From JBBQVZ01 sp963695975 (lineage in GTDB: Bacteria; Actinomycetota; UBA4738; HRBIN12): 64,000 bases of DNA. The position numbers were made by a program, and so were the translations under genes. The notes under the pieces were generated by a model that worked only from the letters and a program-made list of their open reading frames with translations, had not been told where the DNA came from and made no database searches. This document shows positions 16,722 to 25,417 of the stretch, one piece after another. Where the stretch lies: the NCBI GenBank assembly GCA_963695975.1, contig CAVOIB010000001.1, positions 1 through 64,000 on the forward strand, written 5' to 3'. The number at the start of each line of letters is the position of its first letter. Within the stretch, counting starts at the first letter, position 1.

Positions 16722-17432
16722 GTGAGGTATCGGGTCGAGCAACTGGCAGCGGTGTGCGAGGTGTCCGTAGACACGGTGCGCTACTACCAAACGCGCGGAT
16801 TGCTTCCGCCTCCCGTCAGGGAGGGTCGCGTCGCTTGGTACGGCTCAGAGCACGCCGAGCGGATCCGCGAGGTGAGGTCGCTGCAGCGGAAGGGCTTGAC
16901 GCTCGCCGCGATCCGCCGGGTCGTGAAAGGGGAGCTCGGTTCTGCCGACGCCGACCTCGCAGCCGCGGTGTCGGCGGCGCGCGGTGGGGAGCCCGACGAA
17001 CTTCTGACCTTGGAGCAGTTCGCGGACCGGAGCGGCGTCCCGGCGTCGTTGATCCAAGCCGTCGAGCGCGAGGGGATCCGGCTGGGGCGCTCAGTCGACG
17101 GCGAGGACCGGTATACCTCCAATGACATCTCGCTCGTGCGGACCGCCCTGCGGCTGTTGGAATTCGGGCTCCCGCTGAGCGAACTGCTCACGCTCGCGCG
17201 CGACGCGGACGACGCGTTGCGGGGATTGGCGCAGCGCGCGGTCGACCTGTTCGACGAGCACGTGCGCAAGCCGATCCGGGATACCGCCGGTTCGGATCCG
17301 GCAGCCGCCGAGCTGATGGTGACCGCGTTCGACGAGCTGCTCCCAGCCGTCACGGAGCTCGTGTCACACCACTTCCGACGGGTGCTGCTCGAGGCGGCTG
17401 AAGCGCAGATCGAGGTGGGTTCGGCGCCGTGA
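16722..17432 (+). CDS. MerR family regulator with duplicated winged-helix signature
   Basis: A 236-residue MerR-type regulator. The first helix-turn-helix is YRVEQLAAVCEVSVDTVRYYQTRG with the wing LLPPPVREGRVAWYG. A second MerR-like block (LEQFADRSGVPASLIQAVER, EGIRLGRSVDGEDRY) starts near residue 95. No Cys cluster for metal sensing is seen, so an organic or redox ligand is more likely. The GTG at 16722 is chosen by the -10 box; a TTG two codons earlier is possible. It overlaps the menG gene by 4 nt, so it may control menaquinone or quinone-related genes. Confidence 0.8.
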   Translation: MRYRVEQLAAVCEVSVDTVRYYQTRGLLPPPVREGRVAWYGSEHAERIREVRSLQRKGLTLAAIRRVVKGELGSADADLAAAVSAARGGEPDELLTLEQFADRSGVPASLIQAVEREGIRLGRSVDGEDRYTSNDISLVRTALRLLEFGLPLSELLTLARDADDALRGLAQRAVDLFDEHVRKPIRDTAGSDPAAAELMVTAFDELLPAVTELVSHHFRRVLLEAAEAQIEVGSAP

Positions 17433-18127
17433 CGCACGCGTCTGAGCTCCCGTTGCCTCAGGGCGAGGAGAAGCGCCGTGCGGTGCGCTCGCTCTTCGAC
17501 ACCATCTCCGGGCGCTACGACCTCGTGAACCGTGTGATGACGTTCGGGATGGATGTGGGCTGGCGAAGACGAGCGGTATGGGCGCTCCACCTGCCGGGAG
17601 GAGGCCTCGTCCTCGACCTCGCTTGTGGAACGGGTGACCTCTGTACCGAGCTGCGGCGCAACGGCTATCGGGCCATCGGCGTCGACTTCTCGCACGGCAT
17701 GCTGGTCGCAGCCACGACGGACGCGCCGCTCGTGGAGGCCGATGTGCTGCGACTGCCGATCAGGGACGAAGTCGCGAACGGCGTCACCTGCGGTTTCGCG
17801 CTGCGGAACCTGACCGACCTCGACGCGTTCTTCTCCGAGCTCGGACGCGTGGTGCGGCCCGGAGGGCGGATCGCGCTGCTCGATGCGAGTGAGCCCGATA
17901 ACCGCGTGATGCGAGCGGGCCACGGCGTGTATTTCCGACACATCGTTCCGCGGATCGGTGGGCTGCTCTCCGATCCGACCGCGTACGCGTATCTCCCTCG
18001 GTCGATGGCGTACTTGCCATCACCGCAGGAGACGATCGCCAAGCTCGCCGAGGCCGGTTTCTCCGACGCGCAACGGACGCAACTGTCGGGCGGGATCGCG
18101 CAACTGTTCGTCGGGACGCGCGGGTGA
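17429..18127 (+). CDS. menG: Demethylmenaquinone methyltransferase
   Basis: A 232-residue SAM-dependent methyltransferase of the UbiE/MenG/COQ5 family, which performs the last step of menaquinone synthesis. Signatures are LFDTISGRYDLVNRVMTFGMD (N-terminal UbiE box), the SAM loop VLDLACGTGDL, and a UbiE motif in the form CGFALRNLTDLDAFFSELGRV (consensus GLRN-D). The C-terminal YLPRSMAYLPSPQE block is typical. The GTG overlaps the MerR gene (GTGA), and its stop overlaps menF, so the three are one transcript. Confidence 0.93.
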   Translation: MTHASELPLPQGEEKRRAVRSLFDTISGRYDLVNRVMTFGMDVGWRRRAVWALHLPGGGLVLDLACGTGDLCTELRRNGYRAIGVDFSHGMLVAATTDAPLVEADVLRLPIRDEVANGVTCGFALRNLTDLDAFFSELGRVVRPGGRIALLDASEPDNRVMRAGHGVYFRHIVPRIGGLLSDPTAYAYLPRSMAYLPSPQETIAKLAEAGFSDAQRTQLSGGIAQLFVGTRG

Positions 18128-19365
18128 GCGCCGACCCGGACCGCGTCCGCGTCGAGCGGCTCGGGCCGGCGTTCGACCTGACCGCCGGGTACGCCCCAGG
18201 GGGCTGCTTCATGGAACGCTCGGGGCTGGGCGTCGTGGGCACGCCGTTCCCCGGAACGCGCCCGTGGGTCCTGGATCTGAACGGCCCGCGAACGACCGTG
18301 GAGCTTTTCGCCGATCTCGATCGGCGAGGGCTGGATCCTGAGGCGCCCGCGCCGCTCGTATTCGGGACGATCCCGTTCGAGCCGGAACGGAGCGGTCGGT
18401 TCATGTTCCCGGCGCGGACGATCCGCCGTGATCGTGAGGGCCAGACCTGGGCGATCGAGCTGATCCGCGATGGCGCTGAACCCACGGAGGTACGGGGCTC
18501 CGCCTCAGGTAGTGAACCAGGCGAGCCGTTCTCAGCGCTGCAGGTCTTCCCCGAGCCAGAGCCCGATCGGTACGAGTCGGCGGTTGCCTCCGCGGTGGCG
18601 CGGATCCGAGAAGGTTCGCTTCGCAAGGTCGTGCTCGCGCGGACGCTTCGTGTGGAGGCGGGTCGACGACTGGATCCCGTGCTGCTCCTCCGGCGTCTGC
18701 GGGCGGTCGAACCCGACTGCTACACCTTCGCCGTCGACGTCGGCGAGGATCGCACGCTCGTCGGGGCGAGTCCCGAGCTCTTGGTCTCGCGGTTCGGGCG
18801 TGAGGTACGAGCGAATCCGCTGGCGGGCTCGGCGCCGCGAGCGGGGGATCCGGACGATGATCGCGCGAACGCGAGGGAGCTCGGATCGAGCGCGAAGAAC
18901 CGCCAGGAGCATTCGATCGTCGTGGAGGCGGTCTTCCGTGCGCTGCAACCGCTCTGCGAGGACCTTCGCTACGACGTAGATCCAACGCTCCTCGCCACGG
19001 CCAACGTGTGGCATCTCTCCACCCGCTTCCGCGGGACGCTGAAGGATCCTTCGACAACCTCGCTCGACCTGGTCGCGGCGCTCCACCCGACGCCCGCCGT
19101 CTGCGGGGACCCAACGCGCGAGGCGATGCAGCTCGTCCGAGAGTTGGAGCCGGTGGCACGCGGCCACTACGCGGGCGCCGTCGGGTGGATGGACGCGAAC
19201 GGCGATGGCGTGTGGGCGCTCGCGCTGCGCTGTGCCGAACTCCACGGGGAGACGGCTCGCCTCTTCGCCGGAGCGGGCATCGTCGCCGACTCCGAGCCCG
19301 CGCGCGAACTGGACGAGACCGAGCGGAAGTTCCGCGCGTTCCTCGACTCGTTGCGCTGGGGATAG
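18124..19365 (+). CDS. menF: Isochorismate synthase
   Basis: A 413-residue chorismate-binding enzyme that converts chorismate to isochorismate, the entry step of menaquinone synthesis. The C-terminal domain shows RKVVLARTLRVEAG, LVGASPELLVSR, ANPLAGSAPRAG, NRQEHSIVVEAV, HLSTRFRGTL, LHPTPAVCGDP and YAGAVGWMDANGDGVWALALR, all hallmarks of MenF/EntC rather than TrpE. The Ala-Pro context after HPTPAVCG fits isochorismate synthases. The GTG start overlaps menG by 4 nt. Confidence 0.93.
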   Translation: MSADPDRVRVERLGPAFDLTAGYAPGGCFMERSGLGVVGTPFPGTRPWVLDLNGPRTTVELFADLDRRGLDPEAPAPLVFGTIPFEPERSGRFMFPARTIRRDREGQTWAIELIRDGAEPTEVRGSASGSEPGEPFSALQVFPEPEPDRYESAVASAVARIREGSLRKVVLARTLRVEAGRRLDPVLLLRRLRAVEPDCYTFAVDVGEDRTLVGASPELLVSRFGREVRANPLAGSAPRAGDPDDDRANARELGSSAKNRQEHSIVVEAVFRALQPLCEDLRYDVDPTLLATANVWHLSTRFRGTLKDPSTTSLDLVAALHPTPAVCGDPTREAMQLVRELEPVARGHYAGAVGWMDANGDGVWALALRCAELHGETARLFAGAGIVADSEPARELDETERKFRAFLDSLRWG

Positions 19366-19369
19366 CCAC

Positions 19370-20428
19370 ATGGCTGCGGCCGCGACGACGATCGAGGTTG
19401 AAGGGCGCGAGATCCGCGTGTCGAACCCCGACAAGGTCCTGTTCCCAGCGCTCGGCGTCACGAAGATGGAGCTGGTCGAGTACTACTTGACGGTCGCCGA
19501 CGCGGCGCTGATCGGATGCCGCGACCGCCCCACGATCATGCATCGGTTCCCCAACGGCGTGGATGGTGAGCCCTTCTATCAGAAGCGGGTGCCGACCCAG
19601 CGGCCTCCGTGGGTTCAGACGGCGACGATCGCGTTCCCGAGCGGTCGCCACGCGGAGATGATCGCTCCGGCGGACGTCGCACATCTGGTGTGGATGGCCA
19701 ACCTCGCCTGTCTCGACCTGAACCCGTGGCCGGTGCGACGCGACGACGTGGATCACCCCGACGAGCTCCGGGTGGACCTGGATCCTACGCCGGGCGTTCC
19801 GTGGGACGACGTGCGCAAGGTGACGCTCGTCGTGCGCGACGTTCTGGATGAGCACGGGGCGGTGGGGTTCCCGGCCACGTCGGGCAAGCGCGGGATGCAT
19901 CTGGTGGTTCCGATCGTGCGGGAGCACGGGTTCACGACCACCCGCCGCGCGGCGCTCGCGCTCGCGAGGGAGGTCACCCGTCGTGCTCCCCGGATCGCAA
20001 CGACCGCGTGGTGGAAGGAGGAGCGCCACGGTGTGTTCGTCGACTACAACCAGAACGCGCGGGACCGAACCGTCGCATCCGTGTACTCGGTACGGCCCGT
20101 GTCCGACGCCCGCGTGGCGACGCCCCTGTGGTGGGACGAGGTCCCTGACGTCGATCCGTCGGTCTTCACGATCCGTACGGTGCCCGGGCGGCTGGCCTCG
20201 ATCGGCGATCCGGGCGCCGGCGCGGACCCGGTCGAACGATCGAGCCTCGATGGGCTGCTGGAGCTCGCGGCGCGCGATGAGGCCGGCGGGCTTGGCGACG
20301 CGCCGTGGCCGCCGCATTTCCCGAAGGGCGACAGCGAGCCGGTGCGCGTGAATCCGTCGCGTGCCCGCAAGGTGGCCGAGTGGGAGGCCTCGCGTCGAGT
20401 GCACAAGGACGGCGATCAGCCGGGCTGA
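19370..20428 (+). CDS. LigD-like DNA repair polymerase domain protein (stand-alone)
   Basis: A 352-residue archaeo-eukaryotic primase-like polymerase as in the PolDom of LigD. Visible blocks are VSNPDKVLFPALGVTK, RPTIMHRFPNGVDGEPFYQKRVP, the metal-binding DELRVDLDPTPGVPWDD (D-x-D), SGKRGMHLVVPI and VFVDYNQNARDRTVASVYSVRP. In NHEJ it fills or primes broken ends, preferring ribonucleotides. Here it is separate from ligase and nuclease domains. It starts 4 nt after menF, so it is likely co-transcribed, and overlaps the convergent ligase gene by 13 nt. No Ku gene is in the window. Confidence 0.9.
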   Translation: MAAAATTIEVEGREIRVSNPDKVLFPALGVTKMELVEYYLTVADAALIGCRDRPTIMHRFPNGVDGEPFYQKRVPTQRPPWVQTATIAFPSGRHAEMIAPADVAHLVWMANLACLDLNPWPVRRDDVDHPDELRVDLDPTPGVPWDDVRKVTLVVRDVLDEHGAVGFPATSGKRGMHLVVPIVREHGFTTTRRAALALAREVTRRAPRIATTAWWKEERHGVFVDYNQNARDRTVASVYSVRPVSDARVATPLWWDEVPDVDPSVFTIRTVPGRLASIGDPGAGADPVERSSLDGLLELAARDEAGGLGDAPWPPHFPKGDSEPVRVNPSRARKVAEWEASRRVHKDGDQPG

Positions 20429-21441
20429 AGCTGCTCGAACGTGCAGCTCTTCGGGTCCCGGTCGGGGCGCCACCGGAGCACGCTCGCCGAGTGACGGAAC
20501 CGGCCGCCCTGCAGGCGCTCGTACCGCACTTCGCACACGAGCGTCGGCTCGAGCGAGACCCACTCGGTGTCGCGGCCACCGCTCCAGCGGCTGAGCCCAC
20601 CGGGCGACCGCGCCGCATCGCCGAAGCTGGAACCGCCCACGAGCGGCGCGAGGACCTCGCGGAGCTCGCGGCGTTCCTTCGCCTTGAACGCCGACGTGTG
20701 GCCGACGTAGTGGAGGTTGCCCTCCTCGTCGTACACGCCGAGCAGGAGGCTCCCCACGCCGTCGCCGTTGCGCTCCAGCCGGTAGCCGCCGACCACGCAG
20801 TCGGCCGTCCGGTGGTGCTTCACCTTCACCATCACCCGTTCGCCATCGCGGTACTGCTGCTCCGCGCGTTTGGCGACGATGCCATCCTGCCCGATCCCGT
20901 CGACGTCCTCGTACCAGCGGCGCGCTGTGTCTACGTCCGCCGTCTGCGGCGTGAGGATCAGCGCGGGACCGGGGTGCAGGCCGCCGGGCGAGTCTGGGGC
21001 GAGCTCCGCGCCGAGACGCGCGATCAGCCCTTCGAGTTCGGCGCGGCGCTCGTCGGTCGTGAGGGCGTGGAGATCCCGTCCGTCGAGCTCCAACAGGTCG
21101 AAGGCGACCAGCGTCGCGGGGATCTCACCCGCGAGCTTGTTCACGCGCGACGCCGCCGGATGCAGCCGGAGCTGCAGCGTCTCGAAGTCCATGATGCCGT
21201 TCGCGATCATCACGATCTCGCCGTCCAGGACATAGGCGGCGGCCGGTTGTGACTCCAGGAGCTCGACGAGCTCAGGGAAGTACCTACCTAGCGGGCGATC
21301 GCCGCGGGAATCGATCCGGATGCCGTCGGCGCCGCGGGTGACGATCGCGCGGAACCCGTCCCACTTCGGCTCGTAGCGCCAGCCGTCACCGAGCGGGAGC
21401 TCCTCCTCGGACTTCGCGAGCATGGGCTTGGCGCGGGGCAT
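20416..21441 (-). CDS. ATP-dependent DNA ligase (LigC/LigD-ligase type)
   Basis: A 341-residue two-domain ligase. The nucleotidyl-lysine motif is EPKWDGFRAIV (K at about residue 25), with motif III VLDGEIVM, motif IV GQDGIVAK and motif V GERVMVKVKHHRTADCVV. The OB-fold domain follows (LLLGVYDEEGNLHYVGHTS) and ends with SLEPTLVCEVRYERLQGGRFRH. It is the size of mycobacterial LigC or of the ligase part of LigD. It likely seals breaks with the polymerase encoded on the opposite strand. Confidence 0.92.
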   Translation of the reverse strand: MPRAKPMLAKSEEELPLGDGWRYEPKWDGFRAIVTRGADGIRIDSRGDRPLGRYFPELVELLESQPAAAYVLDGEIVMIANGIMDFETLQLRLHPAASRVNKLAGEIPATLVAFDLLELDGRDLHALTTDERRAELEGLIARLGAELAPDSPGGLHPGPALILTPQTADVDTARRWYEDVDGIGQDGIVAKRAEQQYRDGERVMVKVKHHRTADCVVGGYRLERNGDGVGSLLLGVYDEEGNLHYVGHTSAFKAKERRELREVLAPLVGGSSFGDAARSPGGLSRWSGGRDTEWVSLEPTLVCEVRYERLQGGRFRHSASVLRWRPDRDPKSCTFEQLQPG

Positions 21442-21450
21442 GGGAACCCA

Positions 21451-21966
21451 TCATCCAACGTTGTCTGCGGACGCGTCAGCGGTGGGCGTCATCCAGCGAT
21501 CGACGTAGCGGACCACCGGATCGGGCGGACGCGTGAACCCGTGGCGCTCGTAGAAGGCGTAGGCGTCGTCGGCTGGCCACGCCACCATCAGTACGTGGTC
21601 GGTCGCTTCGCAGTGGTCGATGACGCTCGTCACGAGCCGTGAGCCGACCCCTTGCGATCGGTGCTCGGGCTCCACGTACGCGTTCGTGAGGTAGCCGATC
21701 GGGCGAGGATCGCCTCGCCCCGGCGATGGCACCCGTGGCACGCTCTGGAGCCACATCGCACCGATCACACGGCCTTCGGACTCGGCCAGCCAGGCGTGCC
21801 ACTCCGGCCGCGCGAGCGCCTCCCTGGCGAACGCGGCGAATCGTTCAACGTAGGCCTCGTACGGCTCGTCGTGCGGCCCACGCTCGGTGTACAGGTGCCA
21901 GCGCAGCCGAGCGAGCTCGGTGATGTCCTCGAACGTCGCGGCGCGCACCGTGAAGTCCGACGTCAT
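21451..21966 (-). CDS. GNAT family N-acetyltransferase
   Basis: A 171-residue acetyltransferase. It starts with TVRAATFEDITELARLRW; the acetyl-CoA loop is VEPEHRSQGVGSRLVTSVID (consensus R-x-x-G-x-G/A), and the closing strand AYAFYERHGFTRP is typical of the superfamily. Substrate is unknown. The ATG overlaps the stop of the upstream small membrane protein gene (ATGA), so they form an operon. Confidence 0.85.
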   Translation of the reverse strand: MTSDFTVRAATFEDITELARLRWHLYTERGPHDEPYEAYVERFAAFAREALARPEWHAWLAESEGRVIGAMWLQSVPRVPSPGRGDPRPIGYLTNAYVEPEHRSQGVGSRLVTSVIDHCEATDHVLMVAWPADDAYAFYERHGFTRPPDPVVRYVDRWMTPTADASADNVG

Positions 21967-22403
21967 GCAGACGATGTCGAGACGTGGTGCCGGTCGTTCG
22001 CGATCCGTCGAGCGATCGCGCGAGCCAAGAGCGCGAACAAGACCGCCGTGGCGAGGCCGGCGAGGATGCCGGGAAGCAGGGGTTGGTTGTACGGGTTCGC
22101 CCCTGAGTAGTCGATCCCGAGGATGTTCGTGCACACCGTGTGTGCCACGGGATGAGCAGAGCTGGAGCCGGAGGTGCACCCAAGGGGCGCGACGAGGATG
22201 TATCCGAGCGTGAAGCCGATCACCGCCGCGACCGTTGCGGCGACGACGCCCGTCTCGTGCCGTCGACGCGCGACGATCGCCAACCCGATCCCGAGCAAGA
22301 GGAACGGAAACCCGATGCTGAAGAGCCCGAGGTAGCCGAACCCGATCAGGAAGACGACGAGCGCCCAGTACGCGATCGCTCCCGCGCGGCTGCTCCTCTC
22401 CAT
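21963..22403 (-). CDS. Small polytopic membrane protein of unknown function
   Basis: A 146-residue protein with four hydrophobic segments (AIAYWALVVFLIGFGYLGLF, FPFLLLGIGLAIVA, VVAATVAAVIGFTLGYILV, LLPGILAGLATAVLFALLA) and a Cys-containing external loop. I do not recognise a family. Two starts are possible: ATG 22403, with GAGG 6-9 nt upstream, and ATG 22421, with no Shine-Dalgarno. The first is chosen. Its ribosome-binding region lies inside the palindrome at 22402-22421. Confidence 0.6.
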   Translation of the reverse strand: MERSSRAGAIAYWALVVFLIGFGYLGLFSIGFPFLLLGIGLAIVARRRHETGVVAATVAAVIGFTLGYILVAPLGCTSGSSSAHPVAHTVCTNILGIDYSGANPYNQPLLPGILAGLATAVLFALLARAIARRIANDRHHVSTSSA

Positions 22404-22421
22404 GGAGACCTCGGTCTCCAT
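22402..22421. promoter_or_regulatory. Palindrome over the start region of a membrane protein gene
   Basis: On the minus strand, ATGGAGACC-GA-GGTCTCCAT is a 9-bp perfect inverted repeat that begins and ends with the two candidate ATG codons of the gene at 21963-22403. In mRNA it would pair the GAGG ribosome-binding site. It could be an operator or an mRNA hairpin between the cupin gene and this gene. Confidence 0.45.
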
Positions 22422-22422
22422 A

Positions 22423-22782
22423 CTAGTTGTGCGCCGTCGCGTAGTCGGCCGCGCCCAAGAAGTGGAGCGATACATACGGCTCGTCGCCTACCACCCAGCT
22501 GTCATGTCCGGGTGGGATGGCGAACAGGTCCCCGGGTTCCATCACGATCTCCCGGCCGTCGTCCATCGAGCACATGGCACGACCCGAGACCACCAGACCG
22601 AGGTGCTCTACGTCGCACAACGCCGTCCCGGTGGTCGCGCCGACGTGCTCCGACCACTTCCAGCCCGGCTCGTACGTCGCTCGGCCGATCGTCCTGCCAC
22701 CGATCGCTACTACCTCGAACGTTCCCTTCTCGAACGTCCGCACCTCATCGGCTTCCTCGAACCGCCTGAACTCGAGCTCCAT
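22423..22782 (-). CDS. Single-domain cupin protein
   Basis: A 119-residue cupin. Motif 1 is recognisable as EPGWKWSEHVGATTGTALCDVEHLG and motif 2 as MEPGDLFAIPPGHDSWVVGDEP. Several potential metal ligands remain (His in SEHVG, Glu-His in VEHLG, His in PGHD). The length and sequence fit small uncharacterised actinobacterial cupins. The ATG has an excellent ribosome-binding site (GGAAGGAGG). It follows menD in the same direction by 29 nt and could be read with the men genes. Confidence 0.8.
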   Translation of the reverse strand: MELEFRRFEEADEVRTFEKGTFEVVAIGGRTIGRATYEPGWKWSEHVGATTGTALCDVEHLGLVVSGRAMCSMDDGREIVMEPGDLFAIPPGHDSWVVGDEPYVSLHFLGAADYATAHN

Positions 22783-22811
22783 GGCCGGCCTCCTTCCTCG
22801 ATGAACGGAGG

Positions 22812-24494
22812 CTACGCGAGTGCTGCGTCCACGGCCGCCTGGACCTCGGCGTGCCGCGCCACGTTCCGGGCGCGATCGGACGGAACCTCCACGATGTGGA
22901 CGCCTCCCGATGCCACGGCTGCCTCGACCGCCGGGATCAGGTCGGTCGCGCGCTCGATCCGCGTGTGGCCCGCACCCGCGGCCGCGCAAAGGGCTCCGAG
23001 GTCGACCCCGTGCGGTGTGATGAAGAGGGTTTCGTGTTCGGGTAGCGTCCGCTGGGGAAGGAAGTCGAAGATCACGCCCCCTCCGTTGTTCGGGACGACG
23101 AAGACCGCGTTCAGGCTACGCCGCGAGCTCCACAGCAGCGAACCCGCGTCGTGCAGCAGCGTCAGATCGCCGCAGAGCGCGTACGTCGGGGCGCCGGACG
23201 CCGCGACGCCGAGCACGGTCGACACGAACCCGTCGATGCCGCTCGCCCCTCGGTTCGCCATCACGTGCAAGCCATCGCGCGGCGCCATCGAGTAGTCGAG
23301 GTCGCGGATCGGCATCGACGACCCGACGACGAGCGTCGCGCCGCTCGGGACTCCGGATGCCAGATCGCGTGCCACCCGACCCTCGAACGGCTCGTCCCAT
23401 GAGTCATACAGCGCGTCGATCGTTCCCCTCACCGCAGCATCGGCCTCCAACCACCTGTCGGTCCACGCATTCGCGGGTCGAGCGACGAACCGTTCGAGGA
23501 GCGCGCCGGCAAACACCTCCGGATCGACCTGGAGCCTCCATGACCGACCCTCTGGATCCGGGTCAGGATGATGGTCGTCGACGACGACGAGCTGACCGAC
23601 ACTCACCGCCAACCGTTGCGTCGCGCGCGTCGTCGGTGTCGCTCCGACCTGCAGCACCACGTCGGGAGACATGTCGCGTATGAACGCCGTGCTCGACAGC
23701 AGGGCCTGTCCTGCTTTGAGGACGCCGGGGACCCGTGCTCCCGAGATCGGTTCGGCGAGGATCGGCCAGCCGAGGCGATGACCGAGCGCGGGCACGTTCG
23801 TCGGCGGCTCGGGCATCGACCCGATCACGATCAGGCCGCGTTCGGTCGCGAACTCTCGGTCGGCTCGGTTCAGATCAGGACGACGTATCTGTTCTGCGCG
23901 TGCCGTCCGCGGGATGACCCCGACGCTCGCCGCCGACGTCGACCCTTCGTCCGGCGTGAGCGGCTCCTCGAACGGAAGGTTCAGGTGGACCGGCCCGCGC
24001 CTGCCGTCGAGCGCAGCGGAGAGCGCCTGGAGACCGATCCCACGCCACTCGGCCCTGTCGTCCTCCTCGACCGGAACCGGTGCGTCCACGAACAGCCGCA
24101 CGAACTTCCCATAGAGATCGACCTGATCGATCGTCTGGTTGGCGCCGGTGCCTCGGAGCCGTGGCGGACGATCTGCCGTCAGCACGATCAACGGGACCCG
24201 CGCCTGCGAAGCCTCGACGACCGCAGGGTAGAAGTTCGCGGCGGCCGTGCCGCTCGTGCAGGCGACCGCCACCGGTGACCCGCTGGCCTTCGCGATACCG
24301 AGCGCGAAGAACGCCGACGCGCGCTCGTCTAGGTGCACATGGACCTCGACGTCGTTGCGACGCGCGAGCGCCAGCGCGATCGGCGTCGACCGAGACCCGG
24401 GCGACACGCACGCGTGGCGCATCCCACCGCGAATCAGTTCGTCCACCAGCGCGGACGTGCACCGGAGGGAGATATCACCGGCACCCATGGTCAT
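22812..24494 (-). CDS. menD: 2-succinyl-5-enolpyruvyl-6-hydroxy-3-cyclohexene-1-carboxylate synthase
   Basis: A 560-residue thiamine-diphosphate enzyme joining isochorismate and 2-oxoglutarate. It has the MenD N-terminus (SALVDELIRGGMRHACVSPGSRSTP), the catalytic Glu in HLDERASAFFALGIAKASG, the SGTAAANFYPAVVEA segment, ADRPPRLRGTGANQTIDQ, and the ThDP site beginning with CGDLTLLHDAGSLL and ending VFVVPNNGGGVIFDFLP. The ATG at 24494 overlaps the menA stop (ATGA). Upstream open codons lack similarity. Confidence 0.95.
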   Translation of the reverse strand: MTMGAGDISLRCTSALVDELIRGGMRHACVSPGSRSTPIALALARRNDVEVHVHLDERASAFFALGIAKASGSPVAVACTSGTAAANFYPAVVEASQARVPLIVLTADRPPRLRGTGANQTIDQVDLYGKFVRLFVDAPVPVEEDDRAEWRGIGLQALSAALDGRRGPVHLNLPFEEPLTPDEGSTSAASVGVIPRTARAEQIRRPDLNRADREFATERGLIVIGSMPEPPTNVPALGHRLGWPILAEPISGARVPGVLKAGQALLSSTAFIRDMSPDVVLQVGATPTTRATQRLAVSVGQLVVVDDHHPDPDPEGRSWRLQVDPEVFAGALLERFVARPANAWTDRWLEADAAVRGTIDALYDSWDEPFEGRVARDLASGVPSGATLVVGSSMPIRDLDYSMAPRDGLHVMANRGASGIDGFVSTVLGVAASGAPTYALCGDLTLLHDAGSLLWSSRRSLNAVFVVPNNGGGVIFDFLPQRTLPEHETLFITPHGVDLGALCAAAGAGHTRIERATDLIPAVEAAVASGGVHIVEVPSDRARNVARHAEVQAAVDAALA

Positions 24495-25417
24495 GTCGCC
24501 GGGACGGCGTTCACGGTGAAGTGGATGAGCGAGAGTGTCAGGCCGAGCGCCAGCAACAGCCCGCACGCCGCGTGCGTCGCCGCTGTGCCCGTCAGGACCG
24601 GGATCAGGTCTCGGCCCGTCGCCGTTCCCACGCGCTCCATCGGACGGATCGCCAGCGGCCAAGCAGCCAGCCCGAGCAGCGACCACTGCGTGATGCCGAT
24701 CGACTCGTCGAGTATGAACAGCGCCACACCGACCACGATCGTCGCGAACGCGGCGATCACGCACGCCCGGTAGAACCGCCGGGTCCGGCGGTCGCCGAGC
24801 CGTACCGCCAGCGTGCGCTTTCCGCCCGCCCCGTCGGTCCGGATGTCCCGGAGGTTGTTCGTCACCAGCACCGCGACCGCCAGGAACCCCATCACCGCGC
24901 CGCCCCACCACGCCGCGGCCGGCACCGTCTCGACCATCACGTACGCGGAGCCGCATGTGGCCATCAGCCCGAAGAAGAGGAACACCATGAGCTCGCCAAG
25001 ACCGAGCCCCGCGTACGGTCTCGGTCCGCCCGAGTACAGCATCGCCGCGCCCAGCGCCAGCGCGCCGACCACCAGGATCAGTACGGGAGTCGTCGCCATC
25101 GCCAGCGCCAGCCCGCACACCGCTGCTAGTCCAAGCGAGACTAGTGCCGCCGTCAGGACCGCACGAGGCGACGCGGCACCGCTCGCCGTCAGCCTGGGCG
25201 GTCCAATCCGCTCGTGCGTGTCGACGCCGCGCACACCGTCGAAATAGTCGTTCGCGAAGTTCACGCCGATCTGCAGGCCGGCCGCGACCACGAGCGCCGC
25301 GGCCATGCGCCACGCGATCACGTGACCGGCTGCGGCCACCCCGACCAGCACCGGCACCACGCCGAGCCCGAGCGTCCGCGGCCGCGCACCGCGCCACCAC
25401 ACGTGGAGCGAGCTCAC
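24491..25417 (-). CDS. menA: 1,4-dihydroxy-2-naphthoate polyprenyltransferase
   Basis: A 308-residue integral membrane UbiA-superfamily prenyltransferase attaching the polyprenyl tail. It has the first Asp-rich motif NFANDYFDGVRGVD (N-D-x-x-D) and the second in NNLRDIRTDGAGGKRTLAVRLG (D-x-x-x-D). Nine or so helices. It begins with HVWWRGARPRTLGLGVVPVLVG, the usual MenA opening. The GTG at 25417 overlaps the menB stop by 4 nt. Confidence 0.94.
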   Translation of the reverse strand: MSSLHVWWRGARPRTLGLGVVPVLVGVAAAGHVIAWRMAAALVVAAGLQIGVNFANDYFDGVRGVDTHERIGPPRLTASGAASPRAVLTAALVSLGLAAVCGLALAMATTPVLILVVGALALGAAMLYSGGPRPYAGLGLGELMVFLFFGLMATCGSAYVMVETVPAAAWWGGAVMGFLAVAVLVTNNLRDIRTDGAGGKRTLAVRLGDRRTRRFYRACVIAAFATIVVGVALFILDESIGITQWSLLGLAAWPLAIRPMERVGTATGRDLIPVLTGTAATHAACGLLLALGLTLSLIHFTVNAVPAT

